Shown: positions 1 to 12,208, counted from the stretch's first letter. The stretch: 64,000 nucleotides of DNA from Mixophyes australis (GCA_036250195.1 JAVHZZ010000006.1:75447869-75511868); one strand, 5' to 3'. Numbers and translations are program-made. The notes: a model not told the origin generated them from the letters alone.

Positions 1-3000
1 TATGTTAACTGTTGGATAAACATCTGGCAAAAATGACCAGGGTGTTAGAATGACCATAAACATAGAAAATGTGTCTGCTGCTTAGCTTAATGTACACTAT
101 CTTGGACTGAAAAGAGCTTCATGATCCAGTTTACATGTGTGTATGTGGTCATGTGTTATTCTGACTGGGTCCCAAGCCATCTAATCATTCAGCCCATCAG
201 CTAAACTACTAGATGTGTAACATTGAGCCTCTGCGTGTTTGTGCCCAAATTGGATCTTGACCTGGTTGTTCACTTAACATTTGTTTATAGCTTTAGTAGA
301 ATAGACTTGTCAGCATTTAGAGAGGCCACTACATTGCTAGGTCCCATGATCATTGATTATTGTAACAACAGTTGATCATATACCAGTGCACATTGCATAA
401 GCTTGTATAAATCTGTGTTCATTCAAGTATGTCAGTTGAAAGTTTGCACCAGGCTTCTTATACTCTAATAGTAGTCTACGTTCGCTGCTCTTATAAGCAT
501 GTGCGCCATTTGAACCGGTGGGCCATGGGCCTTTAGCGGCCTGCCTTGCCTTCACCTGCACCCCTCTCAAATGCCTGCTCCCAGTCTTTTCAGAATGGGG
601 GCACCTGACATCCACGTCACGTGACTTATTCTGTACAGTGTTGAGTAGTCACATGGCAGTCAAGAAATGCACTGGGCTCTCTCGCCTTCTTCTGTGTGGG
701 TGACCTCCACCACTATCACGTTGCCCCTCACTGTTTAAAACTGTTAGCTCTATTCCTTCCTGCGTTTCACTTAACTGCGTGGATATGTTCATAAAACATG
801 GTCCCCAGTGTGTGTCTCTTGTAAGGTAAGATACATGATCTCCAAGATCTTGAAATGGACAAGGGATAGTGAACCTGTAAGTTTAGGTCAGCTGTCAACC
901 TGACCTGTGTACAGCACCTACTCTTTTATATACCTAGTTTTATTTACTTAACTTGTATTTGATGATGTTTGTGTGGCCAGGCCATATAGTATTATTTTAT
1001 ATACAAAATCTTGGGTCCTCATACTTTCACACATCCAATAAAAGGACATGGCTGATATAAGATAAAGGTGGGCCCAGTCTAATGGCCATTTGTGATTACC
1101 CCTCCATTCATTTACCCTACAATTACATCTCCATCACTGCTGATTAAACACAAATATATAAATGTTATTTCATTCCACTTATTAAACCCCAGAACAGTTC
1201 ACCAATTAAAAAAAACATCCACTATGGATGAAATCACTTTGCTCGATATCTCAGGACCAAATAATGTACTTGTTTAAAGAGGGAATCAGCCTCATCCTTT
1301 TTTTCTTAATATATATTTACACAGACCTTTTCAAGCTCACTGGTCACTACCTAGTGGGCCTTACAGTATAATATGTGGTGCTCGAAATTAATCTTTAACT
1401 TGGCCAAAGTCATATGTTGACTTTCACATTTCCACAGCAGAACCTAGCATACACGCACTGCAGTTGTCTTACAATGACTGCTTGTAATCATGAAGTCAAC
1501 TTAGCTTCTATATTTTATCACTTTTCTGATCCTGCAGTAACTTTCTACTCTTAAAAACAAATAAAAGAATAACATATTTCTCTCACATGTGCAGTACAGA
1601 CACTACTGATGAATGGGAAAGAACATTTTCTATGAAGAAAAGTATGCAGTATAATTAGTTCACTAATGAGATATTTCATTAGCTAATATGCTTTGGTCTA
1701 AAGTAGCCTACAGTATTGCAATAACTTCAGACATTACATTTATTTGCTCAATCCGACAGGCCCGATGTACAACTGACAAGTATCTTGCCGTGGCTCAATG
1801 GTGGCTTCAGGGAATAAGAGGTCAGACGTTGTAATGTCTCAACCTTTAATGCTATATCTGACGTCCAAAACAAACAGGCAGTGTAGCAATGATATCAGCT
1901 TGCCCTGCAGATTCCCACGCATTAGCAATGCGGATACCATGATGTGATTCTGGAAGCACCCATCGCTGTGCCTTATTATCGAGCCTCGGAATCCAAACCC
2001 TTTGCTATTACTGGCATACAAACAACTTGATGAGCACTTGCATTGTTATTCTTTTAGGGAACATAATTTAGTTTTACCTCATAGACACCACAGAGTTTTG
2101 CAAAATAGCCTTGGGAGCTAGTTGTAATTATTAGGGTTGTTTTGTAAAAACCTGAGTTCTCACGTGGTTTGAAGAACCACCCTACTGGAGGTTTTAGCAC
2201 CTGGGACACTGAAATGTTTCGGACAGGAGTATATGTGTGCAGTCAAATACATACTCAGACAACTTTTCTACTAATACATAAAGTAGTAAACAGTGCCCAA
2301 GGTCACAGATAGGGTCAGTTTGCAACCTCATAATCTGACATTTAAGGCAAACTATAATTTGTGATTCAAAATCACACATCGCCAGCAAACTCTACCTATA
2401 GGCTTTGGAAGATGTTGAGGTTTCTCCTGAACGCATGTAGGCACATGACTCTGAAATGAATATGGCAAATCCACACACAACATAAAAGCCATCTTTGGTG
2501 AAAACTCTGACAAACACACAGACCCTGCAGTGCATTTTTGTTCTATTTACAGCAAGCAAAGTAGAACACAATTATGTACAAGACAATGTGCTATTGTTAC
2601 TGGTCCATAATTCCTGGCTTGGAAGTGAACATTGGGCAATCGGGGACAACACCCTCTCCTGTGGAACAGAAGGAATGTTGGATGCGAAAGCAACAGGTGG
2701 GTAGACTTGAAAGAGCTCAGAGGATGGAACGGCATTTTACTCTCTGTTCCTGTCTGGGTTTCTTGTCTTCCATCCAGCTGGAAAAGAAAAAAAAACAGCT
2801 GAAAAGAAAATTTTTCTTTCTACACATTTCTCAAAATGTATTTTCTTTGTGTATGGTAGAAAGAGTCTGTACCTATCACTTGTAGAAGCAAAATGTTTGC
2901 AAATGTTTCTCTAGCTGAACTACAATTCCCAGCATCCAATATTAGCCAGCCACTTGATTCCCAATTACCTGATTGCTGATAATTCTAAAAGACAGATCAA

Positions 3001-3218
3001 TTGTAGTGATACCTTTATTTATTTTTAATTTTTATAAAATTACACCTAGCAATAAGAATAATAGGTCGTTTTTATGTGGTCTTGTGGTCATTTTAGGACA
3101 GTGCATGGATCTTGGCGGCAGTGGATTCTTGTGGATCTGTATTTCATCCACAATAAAGTCTGAACAGCTTTTTTTTTTTACTTACAGAATTGCTAACTTG
3201 TAAAGAATAAGTCAACAT
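1..3218. other. intergenic DNA, nothing assigned
   Basis: AT-rich sequence with only short open frames on both strands, none with family motifs or convincing splice context. Apart from the ZNF143-like motif listed separately, I see no gene, RNA or clear mobile element here. Confidence 0.5.
2919..2937 (+). promoter_or_regulatory. ZNF143/THAP11-like motif
   Basis: The 19 bases read ACTACAATTCCCAGCATCC, close to the vertebrate ACTACAAYTCCCAGCATGC promoter motif bound by ZNF143 and THAP11. Related reverse-oriented versions (GCATGCTGG...TTGTAGT) lie near 4259 and 13666. No gene start is visible beside any of them, so they may be carried by repeats. Function is not shown. Confidence 0.4.
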
Positions 3219-3221
3219 TTA

Positions 3222-3396
3222 GTGGTATATTTACTTGACTGCAAGTTTGAAAAAGTGGGGATGTTGCCTTTAGCAGCCAATCAGATTCTAGCTATCATTT
3301 ATTTAGTACATTCTACAAAATGACTGCTAGAATCTGATTGGTTGCTATAGGCAACATCTCCACTTTTTCAGACCCGCGGTTTAGTAAATATACCCC
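3222..3396. mobile_element. palindromic MITE, family A, copy 1
   Basis: A 175-bp inverted repeat. The left arm holds TTTGAAAAAGTGG followed by a CCAATCAG box; the right arm repeats this in reverse (CTGATTGG, then CCACTTTTTC). The ends match as (G/T)GGTATATTTAC and GTAAATATACCCC. TTA lies directly on both sides, a 3-bp duplication as made by PIF/Harbinger-type transposases. It has no coding capacity. A second copy lies at 20635-20807. Confidence 0.85.
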
Positions 3397-3401
3397 TTAG
3401 T

Positions 3402-4632
3402 GCAGTTTATATTTTTAAGTATAACTAAACCCATAGTTAAAACCTTTTTGGTCATTTAGTGCCCTGTGCTGGCTTGTTTTGTTTTTAACATATACACTCT
3501 ATTCGAGTATATCTAACAGCTACCTTCTTATCAGTGTTAACAGCTCTATTTCCAACTTTAGATGCGCATATCTACCCAATTTGCGCTGGGCATTTGAAAA
3601 CTAGTGATGTCATTTAAATACAGAAATTCTAATACTCTAAAGTAAAAGTTCTCGTTACTCAACATTTAGTCAAGTTAAAGAACGGGGTCCTAGTCAGTTA
3701 TCTGCCCTGTTTGGTCATTCCCTTTGTACTACTTTTGAATAATGATTTGTGAGTGACACCCATTCACTTATTGCATAATCTAAGACATGCTGAACTTAAA
3801 TAAATAAAAAAAATGATATTTGTATGCTTATAAAAGTGGTAACGTAATTTACAGTGCTGTACAATAAGAGAAAATACTAATGACAGACAAAGGGCAGCAC
3901 AAATGGCAGTGAGGTCCCCATGTGCTGCATGCAGTGCATAGTCTGATAAATATATATTAATTCAGATTTGTCATATGCATCAAATATAGTTATTGTCTTG
4001 CTGATAGAAAGTAAACATTAGCCTCTACCTTGCCACCAGCCATGTACCACAGACTAAACAGAGCTGTGAAAAGTGGCACAGAGGAGGTCAACTAGTTCCC
4101 TGAACACACAGGAACCACACCTAGCAGAATGACACACATTGCAGTTTCGAGATGCTGTTTAATGCAGTATCATAAATTCCTAGGCAGGTAAATAAAAGCA
4201 GAGCACCATAGTTAAATAGCCACTAAATGTAGGGGCACAACACCTTGTCTACCAGCAAAGCATGCTGGGGCTTGTAGTTTCACAACACCTGGAGGGCCGC
4301 AGGTTGGACAGGCCTGTCTTAGATAATGGCATTACTCCAGTCACCCTTGGTGTGGAGTCTAACAGATCTCCCAGTTTTTAACAGGGACCCAGGAAGGAGG
4401 TTCTGCAGGGAGCCCACAGGTTGAGGTCAGAAGCTCTGTTGTTTGCATCACGCGCTGATAACAACTGGTGATGGAGTTATGCCCTCCGTAACATAGTCAC
4501 ATGAGTGAACAGGTCACTGTATTACACAAGATTAGCACAACCCCTCATTCCAATGAAGGATTGGCCACTGGTTGTTCTATCACCACCCACTTCAAAACTG
4601 GTGATGCACAGATGTGCCGCATTGATAAAAAG
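3402..4632. other. intergenic DNA with a short repeat remnant
   Basis: No gene is seen. A segment near 4259-4315 (GCATGCTGGGGCTTGTAGTT and onward) looks like a fragment of an interspersed repeat carrying a ZNF143-like site. The rest has no recognisable structure. Confidence 0.4.
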
Positions 4633-4960
4633 GTGGGCAGCACGGTGGCTAAGTGGTTAGCACTTCTGCCTTACAGCACTGGGGTCATGAGTTCAATTCC
4701 TGACCATGGCCTTATCTGTGTGGAGTTTGTATGTTCTCCTTGTGTTTGCGTGGATTTCCTCTGGGTGCTCCGGTTTCCTCCCACACTCCAAAGACATACT
4801 GATATGTTAATTGGCTGCTAACAAATTGACCCTAGTCTGTGTGTGTATGTTAGGGAATTTAGACTGTAAGCCCCAATGGGGCAGGGACTGATGAGTGAGT
4901 TCTCTGTTCAGCTCTGCGGAATTAGTGGCACTATATAAATAAATGATGATGATGATGATC
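4633..4960 (+). mobile_element. tRNA-derived SINE (V-SINE-like), copy 1
   Basis: A SINE of about 330 bp. A Pol III A box (TGGCTAAGTGG, 4646-4656) and a B-box-like stretch (AGTTCAATTCC, 4690-4700) form the tRNA-like head. A central conserved block includes GTTTCCTCCCACACTCCAAA. The 3' tail reads TATATAAATAAATGATGATG and ends in ATG repeats, resembling the tails of the L2-type LINEs in this window, which are the likely source of its transposition machinery. It is the fullest of three copies; the others are at 11345-11672 (minus) and 43080-43276 (plus). The V-SINE name is tentative. Confidence 0.85.
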
Positions 4961-6102
4961 CTAGTCAAATGCAGCTTAATATGCCTTTGTATTTGCCCTA
5001 TGTACTTTGAAATCCTTTAATGTATTAGTCTCCACTATAAATGAACATTCCATGTTTCAGATTGTGTATTAACTATAGTCACTGGTTTACAAAGAGCTTG
5101 ATAAATAGGGTCTTGCACAGGCAGAACAGTACATTGGTGGGTAAAATTTGCTTATTGGCCTGGTGATTCCGTTCTAAGCTTCCTTTGGGGGCTTCTTCTG
5201 AGCATGCCCAGTCCTGTACATGTGCTCAGTGCCTTACCAGAAGAGGCTCCCACGACGCGTTATTCTGCTGGAAATAATCATTGGAAGATAGGTAGACTGT
5301 CCATAAATTTGGTATTAAGGGATCTAATGTGTGCCAAGAAAACATTCCATAAAACATTAAACCACCACCAGCCTGCACCGTTGACACAATCCATGGATTC
5401 ATGTTGTTTCTACCAAATTCATACCCTACCATCTGCATGTCGCAGTGACAAAAAAAAAATCAAGATTCAGCAGACCAGGCCACTAACTAATCTCTTGTAA
5501 TTAGAGGTTTGCGAATGATTCGCAGACATTTATTAAGACTTTGGCAGTCGCATGTCCGGAAGTTGTTACTTCTGTTGTAGCTAGATTGATTATTCAAGAG
5601 ATGTGAATCAGCCACTCATTCATTTTTCAATCACAATTGCACAGTTTATTACACTTACGTTCCACTCTGGATTAGGCCCTATGTCTCTAAGTAATCCTGT
5701 GGCTCCTTTGTTTTCAAATTAAATGATAGACTTTTGTTTGTAAATTCTGTGTCTTCCCTTTCAGTAGAAATGCTTACGGTATTATTTATTTTTAACAAAA
5801 ATCCCCAGACAGCCAAGATTTCGCAAGCAAATGGTACAGAAAACAAATATTGCATAATATGTGATGATCCAGGAGCATAACACAACCTAAACACCACCGT
5901 TGTGGGAAAATAATCAAGTACAGAAGGAAATAGAACAGTAAAATTCCATGTCCCTCCTGGACCAAGGACATTTCCTGATATACAAGCTGTTGTATTCTGG
6001 ACCAAGATGGCACAGATCCGGTCATTAGTAAGTGAAAACTTTGTTTCCATTACAAATATTTTAGATTTAAAGCTTTTAAAGAAGAAAATATTCATATTTT
6101 TT
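4961..6102. other. intergenic DNA, nothing assigned
   Basis: Overlapping frames of 70-138 codons occur on the minus strand around 5680-6095, with no motif, no codon pattern and no splice support. I see no gene here. Confidence 0.4.
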
Positions 6103-6449
6103 AGAGATGAGTGGGCTCAGATTGCACTAATCCGAGCCCACTCGAAGAGTGCGGATCCGACGGGATCCGAGCACTATTCGGATATTTCCTGCCAAAAAAA
6201 AATGAAAACGAGGCTATGACGTCCAAGTCTCGCGTCGGATCTCGCGAGACTCGGATTGCATAAATTCCCCGCTTGCGGCCACCATCTTCAGTCGGGCTCA
6301 GATCATTGAAGAGGGAGGTTGTAGTTTGGTGCTCCTGTGTCCTGTGTCCTGTCACTCTGTCCTGCTTAATCCAGTGGTTACTTAGTCCTGTGCTCTGTCC
6401 TGCTGATCAGTCCAGTGGTGCTTTGTCCAGTGCTCTGTCCTGCTGAGTC
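6103..6449 (+). mobile_element. repeat with promoter-like 5' end
   Basis: It begins with a short inverted repeat (AGTGGGCTC at 6110 and GAGCCCACT ending at 6142) and GGATCCGACGGGATCC. Next come a CRE-like TGACGTCC (6217-6224), a perfect TCTCGCGAGA palindrome (6240-6249), a weak TATA-like GCATAAATT, and a YY1-like CACCATCTTCA. A degenerate repeat built on CTCTGTCCTGCTGA...TCCAGTG follows (about 6340-6449). The order resembles a retroelement 5' UTR or LTR promoter. No paired end or target duplication was found, so the class is undecided. Confidence 0.5.
6240..6249. promoter_or_regulatory. TCTCGCGAGA palindrome (BANP/Kaiso-type)
   Basis: A perfect 10-bp palindrome identical to the vertebrate core-promoter element recognised by BANP, and earlier linked to Kaiso/ZBTB33. 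Here it sits inside a repeat, 16 bp downstream of a CRE-like site and upstream of a YY1-like site. Activity is inferred only. Confidence 0.55.
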
Positions 6450-6505
6450 CAGGGCCATCTTAACAACATTATGGGCCCCCGGGCAAAGCAGTGCACTGGG
6501 GCCCC

Positions 6506-6551
<46 letters not shown>

Positions 6552-6766
6552 GATATAGATGTATAGAGATACAGATACAGATATAGATATATGGAGATAG
6601 AGATAGATAGATGTACTTGCTCAGTGACCCTTGAAGGTTTTTTATGTAGTTTTTTTTTTTTTTTGCAGCATTATTTATTCTAATTAAGAGCCCTGCCTAT
6701 GGGGCCCCCTTGCCCGTGGGGCCCCCGGGCACCTGCCCATCTTGCCCAATGGAAAAGATGTCTCTG
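6450..6766. mobile_element. probable non-autonomous element with expanded AT microsatellite
   Basis: The ends CAGGGCCATCTTAACA and AAAAGATGTCTCTG are imperfect inverted repeats. GGGCCCCCGGGCA occurs near both ends, and the middle has grown an AT run (about 6509-6541) followed by AGAT-rich repeats. No target duplication is obvious. It is probably a DNA-transposon derivative. Confidence 0.4.
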
Positions 6767-6844
6767 TCTCTGAGCAAGCTATATGGGTGCAAAACTACCA
6801 TGCAAGGGCTGTTATTCTTAGGGGTGTTTCATTCTAACTAATCT

Positions 6845-6979
6845 CAGTGGTCGAAGTGTAAATTTAGAAGTAGCAGTATGGAAAATGTAAGTGAATTGAA
6901 TTTAATAGTTTTATAATGAAGGCAATAACAGAAGTGGCAGTATGGCGTACCACCGTATACCAGCCCATTTCGACCACTG
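6845..6979 (-). mobile_element. MITE family B, single copy
   Basis: A 135-bp element with inverted ends CAGTGGTCGAA and TTCGACCACTG. Its reverse complement matches both halves of the tandem dimer at 12650-12910, including the blocks TTCACTTACATTTTC and CCACTTCTAA. No target duplication was resolved and it does not code. Confidence 0.75.
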
Positions 6980-8099
6980 GTCATATGGAAACATTTTCTG
7001 CAGCTTAGCTGGCATGCACTGCTGTCTGGCAATTATTTTATGATAATTCACTTTTGGATTTTAAAACTGATTTTGGAAGTTAATGTGATTTAAAAAAGTC
7101 ATAGCTAGTGTTTCACTGAACAACTGGAACCACAGTTTATTTCCCATTCCGTCACATAGCACAAGATAGCAAATATTAGTAATAACAAATATAGGAATCA
7201 GAATTGCATGAAGAACATGTGATTATGTGGATGTGGAAGAGTACTACTGCTCAAAACAGGTCCCTGAATAAGTTCTGATTGCCAATTACTTTTTCAATAA
7301 AGTTAAATGAATCCAATTGGGCCTAAACAAGAGAACCTCTCCAACCTTCTCTTAAAACTTCCAAAAGGCAAATGTTATCACTACTAGGTATTTTTCTTAT
7401 CAGAGCAACACCCCCTGCGGTGTTATAATAAGCCATGCCCCCCTCCCCCCTGGTGTCTGCAGTCAGGGTCAGCAGGAGGGTTGGGGGGAACGAGTTAGAT
7501 CATGAGGCATGGGTCTCACAAAGGAGGTGTAGCCAGGGTGGCTGGGAAGAGGGCAGGGACTCAAGGTGGTATGCCAACAAGAAACATAAGCCTACTAGAG
7601 AGTGAGTGGAAGAAGTCTGTCAGAAAGGGGGGATTGGAGAGAAGGAGGAGGAAGTAAGCAACAGAAGCAAAAGGAGAAGACAGGGGATCTGTTAAATAGA
7701 GGATAAAGGAACAGAGAAAGTACAGGAAATAGAGGAGAGAGAGTAAGAGACAGAGAGTAGAGGTGGAGGACCCAGGCTTCCCCCAGCATAGCCAGGAGCG
7801 GGTTCATGGCAGCTGTGTGGTGCTTATACAATTTATGTTAAGGTAGGGGAGCTTTCATGTCCCTAAGTAAGAACATAGACCCCAAGATTTTCAGAGCGAG
7901 AGCCCCCAATTTAAAAAAAGGCAAGCTGGGTTGGTTCCTGTGCTGGGATGGAGATGTTGACGGCCTCTGATTTCGGCAGTTTGATTTTAAAATTGGAGAG
8001 TTGTCCAAAATACTGAAATTACTTTAGCAGACAGCGGATTTTTATACCCTAGGACTTGAAATTAAAAGAAATCAGCATAACCATACAACGCAATAATAT
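6980..8099. other. intergenic DNA, purine-rich part at 7560-7800
   Basis: No gene is seen. A G/A-rich stretch (GGAGAAGGAGGAGG-like) spans about 7600-7800. The 78-codon minus-strand frame there is only its pyrimidine-rich complement. Confidence 0.4.
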
Positions 8100-8760
8100 A
8101 CTCGATAGCCTTCGATATCTGATACAATACTTATCTGTCTTGCAAAGGCTTTCCACACAACAGACATAGAACACTACACCTACATGGAACACGCTCATAG
8201 TACAATTCTATTGCACTCTATACAGATATAAGGCACTACATTCCCAATGGACCACTGAACACAATACTAATACAATTCTATTAAATTCTATGCACACATA
8301 CAACACTATACAGGTTGAACATGACCTGACTGCTATGTATGAAAATAATACAATTTCATTATACTTTACTGACATAGGATACAACTTCTATCCAACATGG
8401 CCTGACCACTAAAATACTCTACACTCTACACTCTATACATATATATAGAATGTTACACCTACCTGACCTGACCTGACCATGTACATGATTATAATACAAT
8501 TCTACTACACCATACATACATACATACATACATACATACAAACATACATACATACATACATACATACATACATACATACATACAGCACTACACCTACTTT
8601 ACATGACCTGACCAATGGACATAATCATATTACAATTCTATCACACTATACAGAAATAGGACGTGTCTCCCGGACATGACTTGACTACTGAACATGTTCA
8701 AAATAACGCTCTATACAGGCATAGGACATTATTATCTACCCAACATGACGAAACCACTGT
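8100..8760. repeat. degenerate satellite, about 75-bp period
   Basis: The blocks TACAATTCTAT, CACTATACAGAxATAGGAC, CACTACACCTAC and ACATGACCTGACCACTGAAC recur about seven times, at roughly 8200, 8270, 8350, 8490, 8630 and 8690. Spacing is near 75 bp, stretched where a microsatellite has grown. The copies are well diverged, so the array looks old. Confidence 0.7.
8511..8584. repeat. (CATA)n microsatellite
   Basis: About 18 near-perfect CATA units with one CAAA interruption, grown inside one monomer of the degenerate satellite. Confidence 0.95.
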
Positions 8761-9409
8761 GTTTTTCTTTTATTAAAATCGTGTTACTCTCTGCCCATAC
8801 AGCAGAACACCATCTGAGTGGCCAACAACCGATCATATGCAACAATCTATGGGATTGAAATCTACTCTTTCAAACTTTTCTGGCTGATCGCTACAAATCC
8901 TTCAAATAATGCCTTACATTTTGACTTTTTTTTTTATTAACAATGTCTCATATACATGTACTACCACTATAAATGTGCCAACAGACATCTTATAGAATGG
9001 GAGAACTTCCATAATTTGTACTTTCCACCCCCATTTTAGTAGACAAAATAACTTTTTGGGTAGAAGCACGTGCATTAATAGCAATTAGCCTGCATATACC
9101 ATGGGATACCCTTGTACAGCCAACATCTTTTATCATAAAGGAGCAAAGTTATGCTCCCGTCACAACTGACACCATCTGCTGCGCCAATCCATGCCATGTC
9201 TGTAAAACAGGTGCAATCGCGCAAAAATAATCACATGGTGTTTCCAAGAAAAAAAGAAAAAGAAAAGAGGAGGATGTTTGTGCATTGCCCATTTCCAGTT
9301 TGTAAACCTTTTCTAGTATGTACGGATACCAGAACCTGCTGTATCTCTGAAAGCTATATAGTAAACATACTTAGGAATTATGGCTTTTATTTTATATATA
9401 TATATATGT

Positions 9410-9640
9410 ACATATAAGCAAAAATGAAAAGGAGCGCTCATAGTGATAAAAGTAGTCTCCTTTAATAATCCGATATTGCTCTTTAAATAACTAAAGATGA
9501 AAGATAGACCAAAGGTAATCTCGTTATGTCCAAATGCCGACACAAATGTAATAATGCTGTGAGAACAACTACCCTACGCGTTTTGTTTCTGTAAACTACA
9601 TCAGGGGTTTTTACAGTTTGGTCATAACGAGACTTTCTGG
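9410..9640. repeat. probable interspersed repeat fragment
   Basis: It contains the blocks CTACGCGTTTTGTTTCTG and TAAACTACATCAGGGG, a pattern I associate with dispersed amphibian repeats. The ends are unclear and I saw no second copy in the window. Confidence 0.3.
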
Positions 9641-10043
9641 TATGTATATCATACTGGCTGCAGCGTCCAGATACAAGGAGATGACCAACCAGACTTGGAG
9701 CAGCTGTTTGGACAGATAAGTCTGTTTTGTTTAAGTAAGTGTTTTTATTGACGTTTTAATAATAAACGTAATAATTCATCTGTGGCTGTTTTTTGTCTCA
9801 TTTTTAGCGTCAAGATTTCATCTTTGGTCACTTAAAGGGAAACATTGTATTATTAGAGAAGACTAATACACATAAACACACTTTTATTTTGAAAAGTGTA
9901 CACTGTTTTATATTGGAGTATTTCTAATGGTAACAAAACCACTACACTAAGGGGGGAATTCAACTGTCCGCGATGTGCTGCTCATTTTTACCATTTAAAC
10001 AGTAAAAATATCCGCACCTCTATGGGGTAGGAACAAAAATGAG

Positions 10044-10276
10044 CAGGGGCGCACAGAGGATTTTTCAGGGGTGGTTTCCCCTCCACCCCCGAAAAAAAAA
10101 CCCCTCATGCGCGGCAGCTTTGTTTCGGCTGCACTGTACTATATAGCAACCGCGGCGCTGTCAAAGAAGCGTCCACGGCGATGCTGTATAGTACAGTGCC
10201 GTATGTAGGAGCACTTTTTTAGCGGAGGGAGGGGGGGTTTCTGGAGACCCAGAAACCCTCCCTGCGTGCGCCACTG
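10044..10276. mobile_element. MITE family C (5-bp duplication), copy 1
   Basis: The left end is CAGGGGCGCACAGAGG and the right end CCTGCGTGCGCCACTG, inverted repeats of each other over the outer 11 bases. ATGAG flanks both sides (10039-10043 and 10277-10281), a perfect 5-bp target duplication. The inside is a GC-rich partial palindrome (CCGCGGCGCTGTCAAAGAAG) shared with copy 2 at 33310-33591. It is inserted in a sequence starting GGGGGGAATTCAACTG (9953), which may be half of another MITE. Confidence 0.85.
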
Positions 10277-10485
10277 ATGAGGGATATTTCTGCGAAAAAA
10301 AGTCAGCACATGGTACCTCGCGCCCGTTCTGGAGACACCTTGTGCTCCTTTTTCCCTTTTGTACATTTCTTTCTAGTGTTTTTTCCCCAGCGGGTTGTGG
10401 AACAGCGAAAGTAGGAGAAGCTAAACAACAATTATAAGGACATAATTGTATTAAAGTTACACTTAGCATGTTAAATGGGATCAGT

Positions 10486-10489
10486 ATAA

Positions 10490-10532
<43 letters not shown>
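10486..10532. repeat. (AT)n microsatellite
   Basis: Near-perfect AT dinucleotide run, followed by a short CA tract. Confidence 0.95.
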
Positions 10533-10535
<3 letters not shown>

Positions 10536-11344
10536 CACACACAATTTATTCTCCTTTGCAAGTCACATGGTATTACTGATTCATTTCAGCATGTACACAT
10601 AAACTTTGTTCATGAGCCAATCAGACCTCCTAAGTCTCCTTCATTTGTAGCTTAAGAAAGAAAGCCTTGCCGGGTTATTTTGTCCCTTTAAATCACTGTC
10701 CTCAGCCTATGACAGAAAGCATGGAATGACGCCTGCGTGGGGCAAGGGCCGGATGTTTCATGTCATCAGAATCCCGGCTGGGATAATTACTCTTGAAAGG
10801 TGTGATTGCAGTAGAGTTGTGTCTAATCAGCCGCTGATTTCCATGCTATGTCCCAGGTCGTTTGGAATTGCCTGACAAAGAAATGGAGAGAATTACACTC
10901 AATTCTCAGTATCCCTTTTCAAATATAAACATAGGCCAATTAGTCCCAGAAACCAGGAGACATTGAGAATATTTTGAACACAGTTTGGGATTAGGGGACA
11001 GAATTGTTTCAGACAGAGGGTTGTAAAAAACTATTTTAAATGTTGTGGAAACCCTTTTCTGCAGACAACAAAATTTCCTTTACCATTTTGCAGTTGTACG
11101 GATGGAACATAATCTGACATTAAACTTTTGGCAAAAATTAAAGACAATAGCATGGTACAAAATACCAGAACTGCGCTTCCATAACTCTGATGGGGCATAG
11201 GTGGATGCTTTTTTTCCCTCCTAAAATTGGTTGCTGCCTTGCTGGCATGCAAGACAGGAAGAAGGTACTTCAGCACAGGCCTAAGATAACAACTGTATCA
11301 TATCCAATACTTGCAGAGTAAAGTGGATCTACTAATTTATCATT
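10533..11344. other. intergenic, non-repetitive; possible conserved non-coding DNA
   Basis: No frame or repeat is recognised. The part around 10700-10960 has balanced composition and resembles unique vertebrate DNA more than its neighbours do. This is only an impression. Confidence 0.25.
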
Positions 11345-11672
11345 GTCAACATCATCAGATATTTTATATAGTGTCACTAATTCCGCAGCGATGTGCAGTG
11401 AACTCACATCAGTCCCGCCTCATTGGAGCTCACAGTCTAAATTCCTAACTTACATACACAGATCCATTTAAGGTTAATTTAATAGCAGTCAATTATCCTA
11501 CTACTATGTTTTTGGCGTATGGGAGGAAACCGAAGCACCAGGAGGAAACCCACGCAAACACGGGGAGAACATGCAAACGCCACACAGATAGGTCTATGGT
11601 CAGGAATCAAACTCATGACCGCAGTGCTATGATGCAGAAATGCTAACCATAAGTCCCCATGCTGCCCATCAT
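11345..11672 (-). mobile_element. tRNA-derived SINE, copy 2
   Basis: Reverse complement of the SINE at 4633. It has GGGAGGAAACCGAAGCACC and GGAGAACATGCAAAC in the core, and the tail side (TTTTATATAGTGTCACTAATT) at the left. The B-box region (TCAGGAATCAAACTC) and the diverged head (ATGCTGCCC) lie at the right. About as long as copy 1. Confidence 0.8.
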
Positions 11673-11674
11673 CA

Positions 11675-11870
11675 TTTATCAATATAGTGCCAGCAAATTC
11701 TGTAGCGCTTTACAATTGGGAACAAACATAGTAATAAAACAATACTGGGTAATACATACAGAGAGGTAGGAGGAGAATTTATAATATCTTACAATAGGGG
11801 TTCTACACCTTATTATCATTTTGACCAGTGTCAGAGTATCACCTGCACAATCTATAGTCAAACTTATAAT
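11675..11870. mobile_element. L2-type 3' end fragment
   Basis: The stretch TATCAATATAGTGCC...TGTAGCGCTTTACAATTGGG, followed by AATAAAACAATACTGGGTAA, resembles the 3' region of L2-like LINEs that is widely dispersed in frogs. The right limit is uncertain. Confidence 0.45.
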
Positions 11871-11878
11871 TCTGTATT

Positions 11879-11879
<1 letters not shown>

Positions 11880-11910
<31 letters not shown>

Positions 11911-12005
11911 TTATTTATATAGCGGAATATTATAAGCTTGTCTGAAGAGGTGGGTTTTCAGAGAATGCTTGAAGGTTTGAAGGCTAGAGGAAAGTCTTTA
12001 ATTCC
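11880..12005 (-). mobile_element. L2-type LINE, C-terminal and 3' fragment
   Basis: Read on the minus strand it encodes a short piece related to the end of L2 ORF2: the line AAAACCCACCTCTTCAGAC gives KTHLFRQ-like residues. It then runs into TATATAAATAAATGATGATG, the LINE tail with its ATG/ATC microsatellite. It is a 5'-truncated insertion and cannot be functional. Confidence 0.6.
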
Positions 12006-12208
12006 TTTACTGAGGTCTACATGTTAACTATTTTATCACATATATATACTCTATATGAAGTACTCAGCATTTACATCTTCAAGTTATTAAGTTATCAATG
12101 AGTTGGATGTAACTATCAACCTTTTAAACATAATTAGCAGCTTAGCAGCTTTTCCAACACACCCATGAGGAGGCTGCTCAGTGTTATTTTTGCTTTTATG
12201 TTGTAATC

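Noticed and set aside
4633..4720. Possible tRNA gene
   Set aside because: A and B boxes are present, but no cloverleaf or anticodon arm can be drawn, and the sequence continues as a SINE seen in three copies.
8479..8679. Threonine/tyrosine/isoleucine-histidine repeat frame
   Set aside because: A product of the (CATA)n microsatellite.
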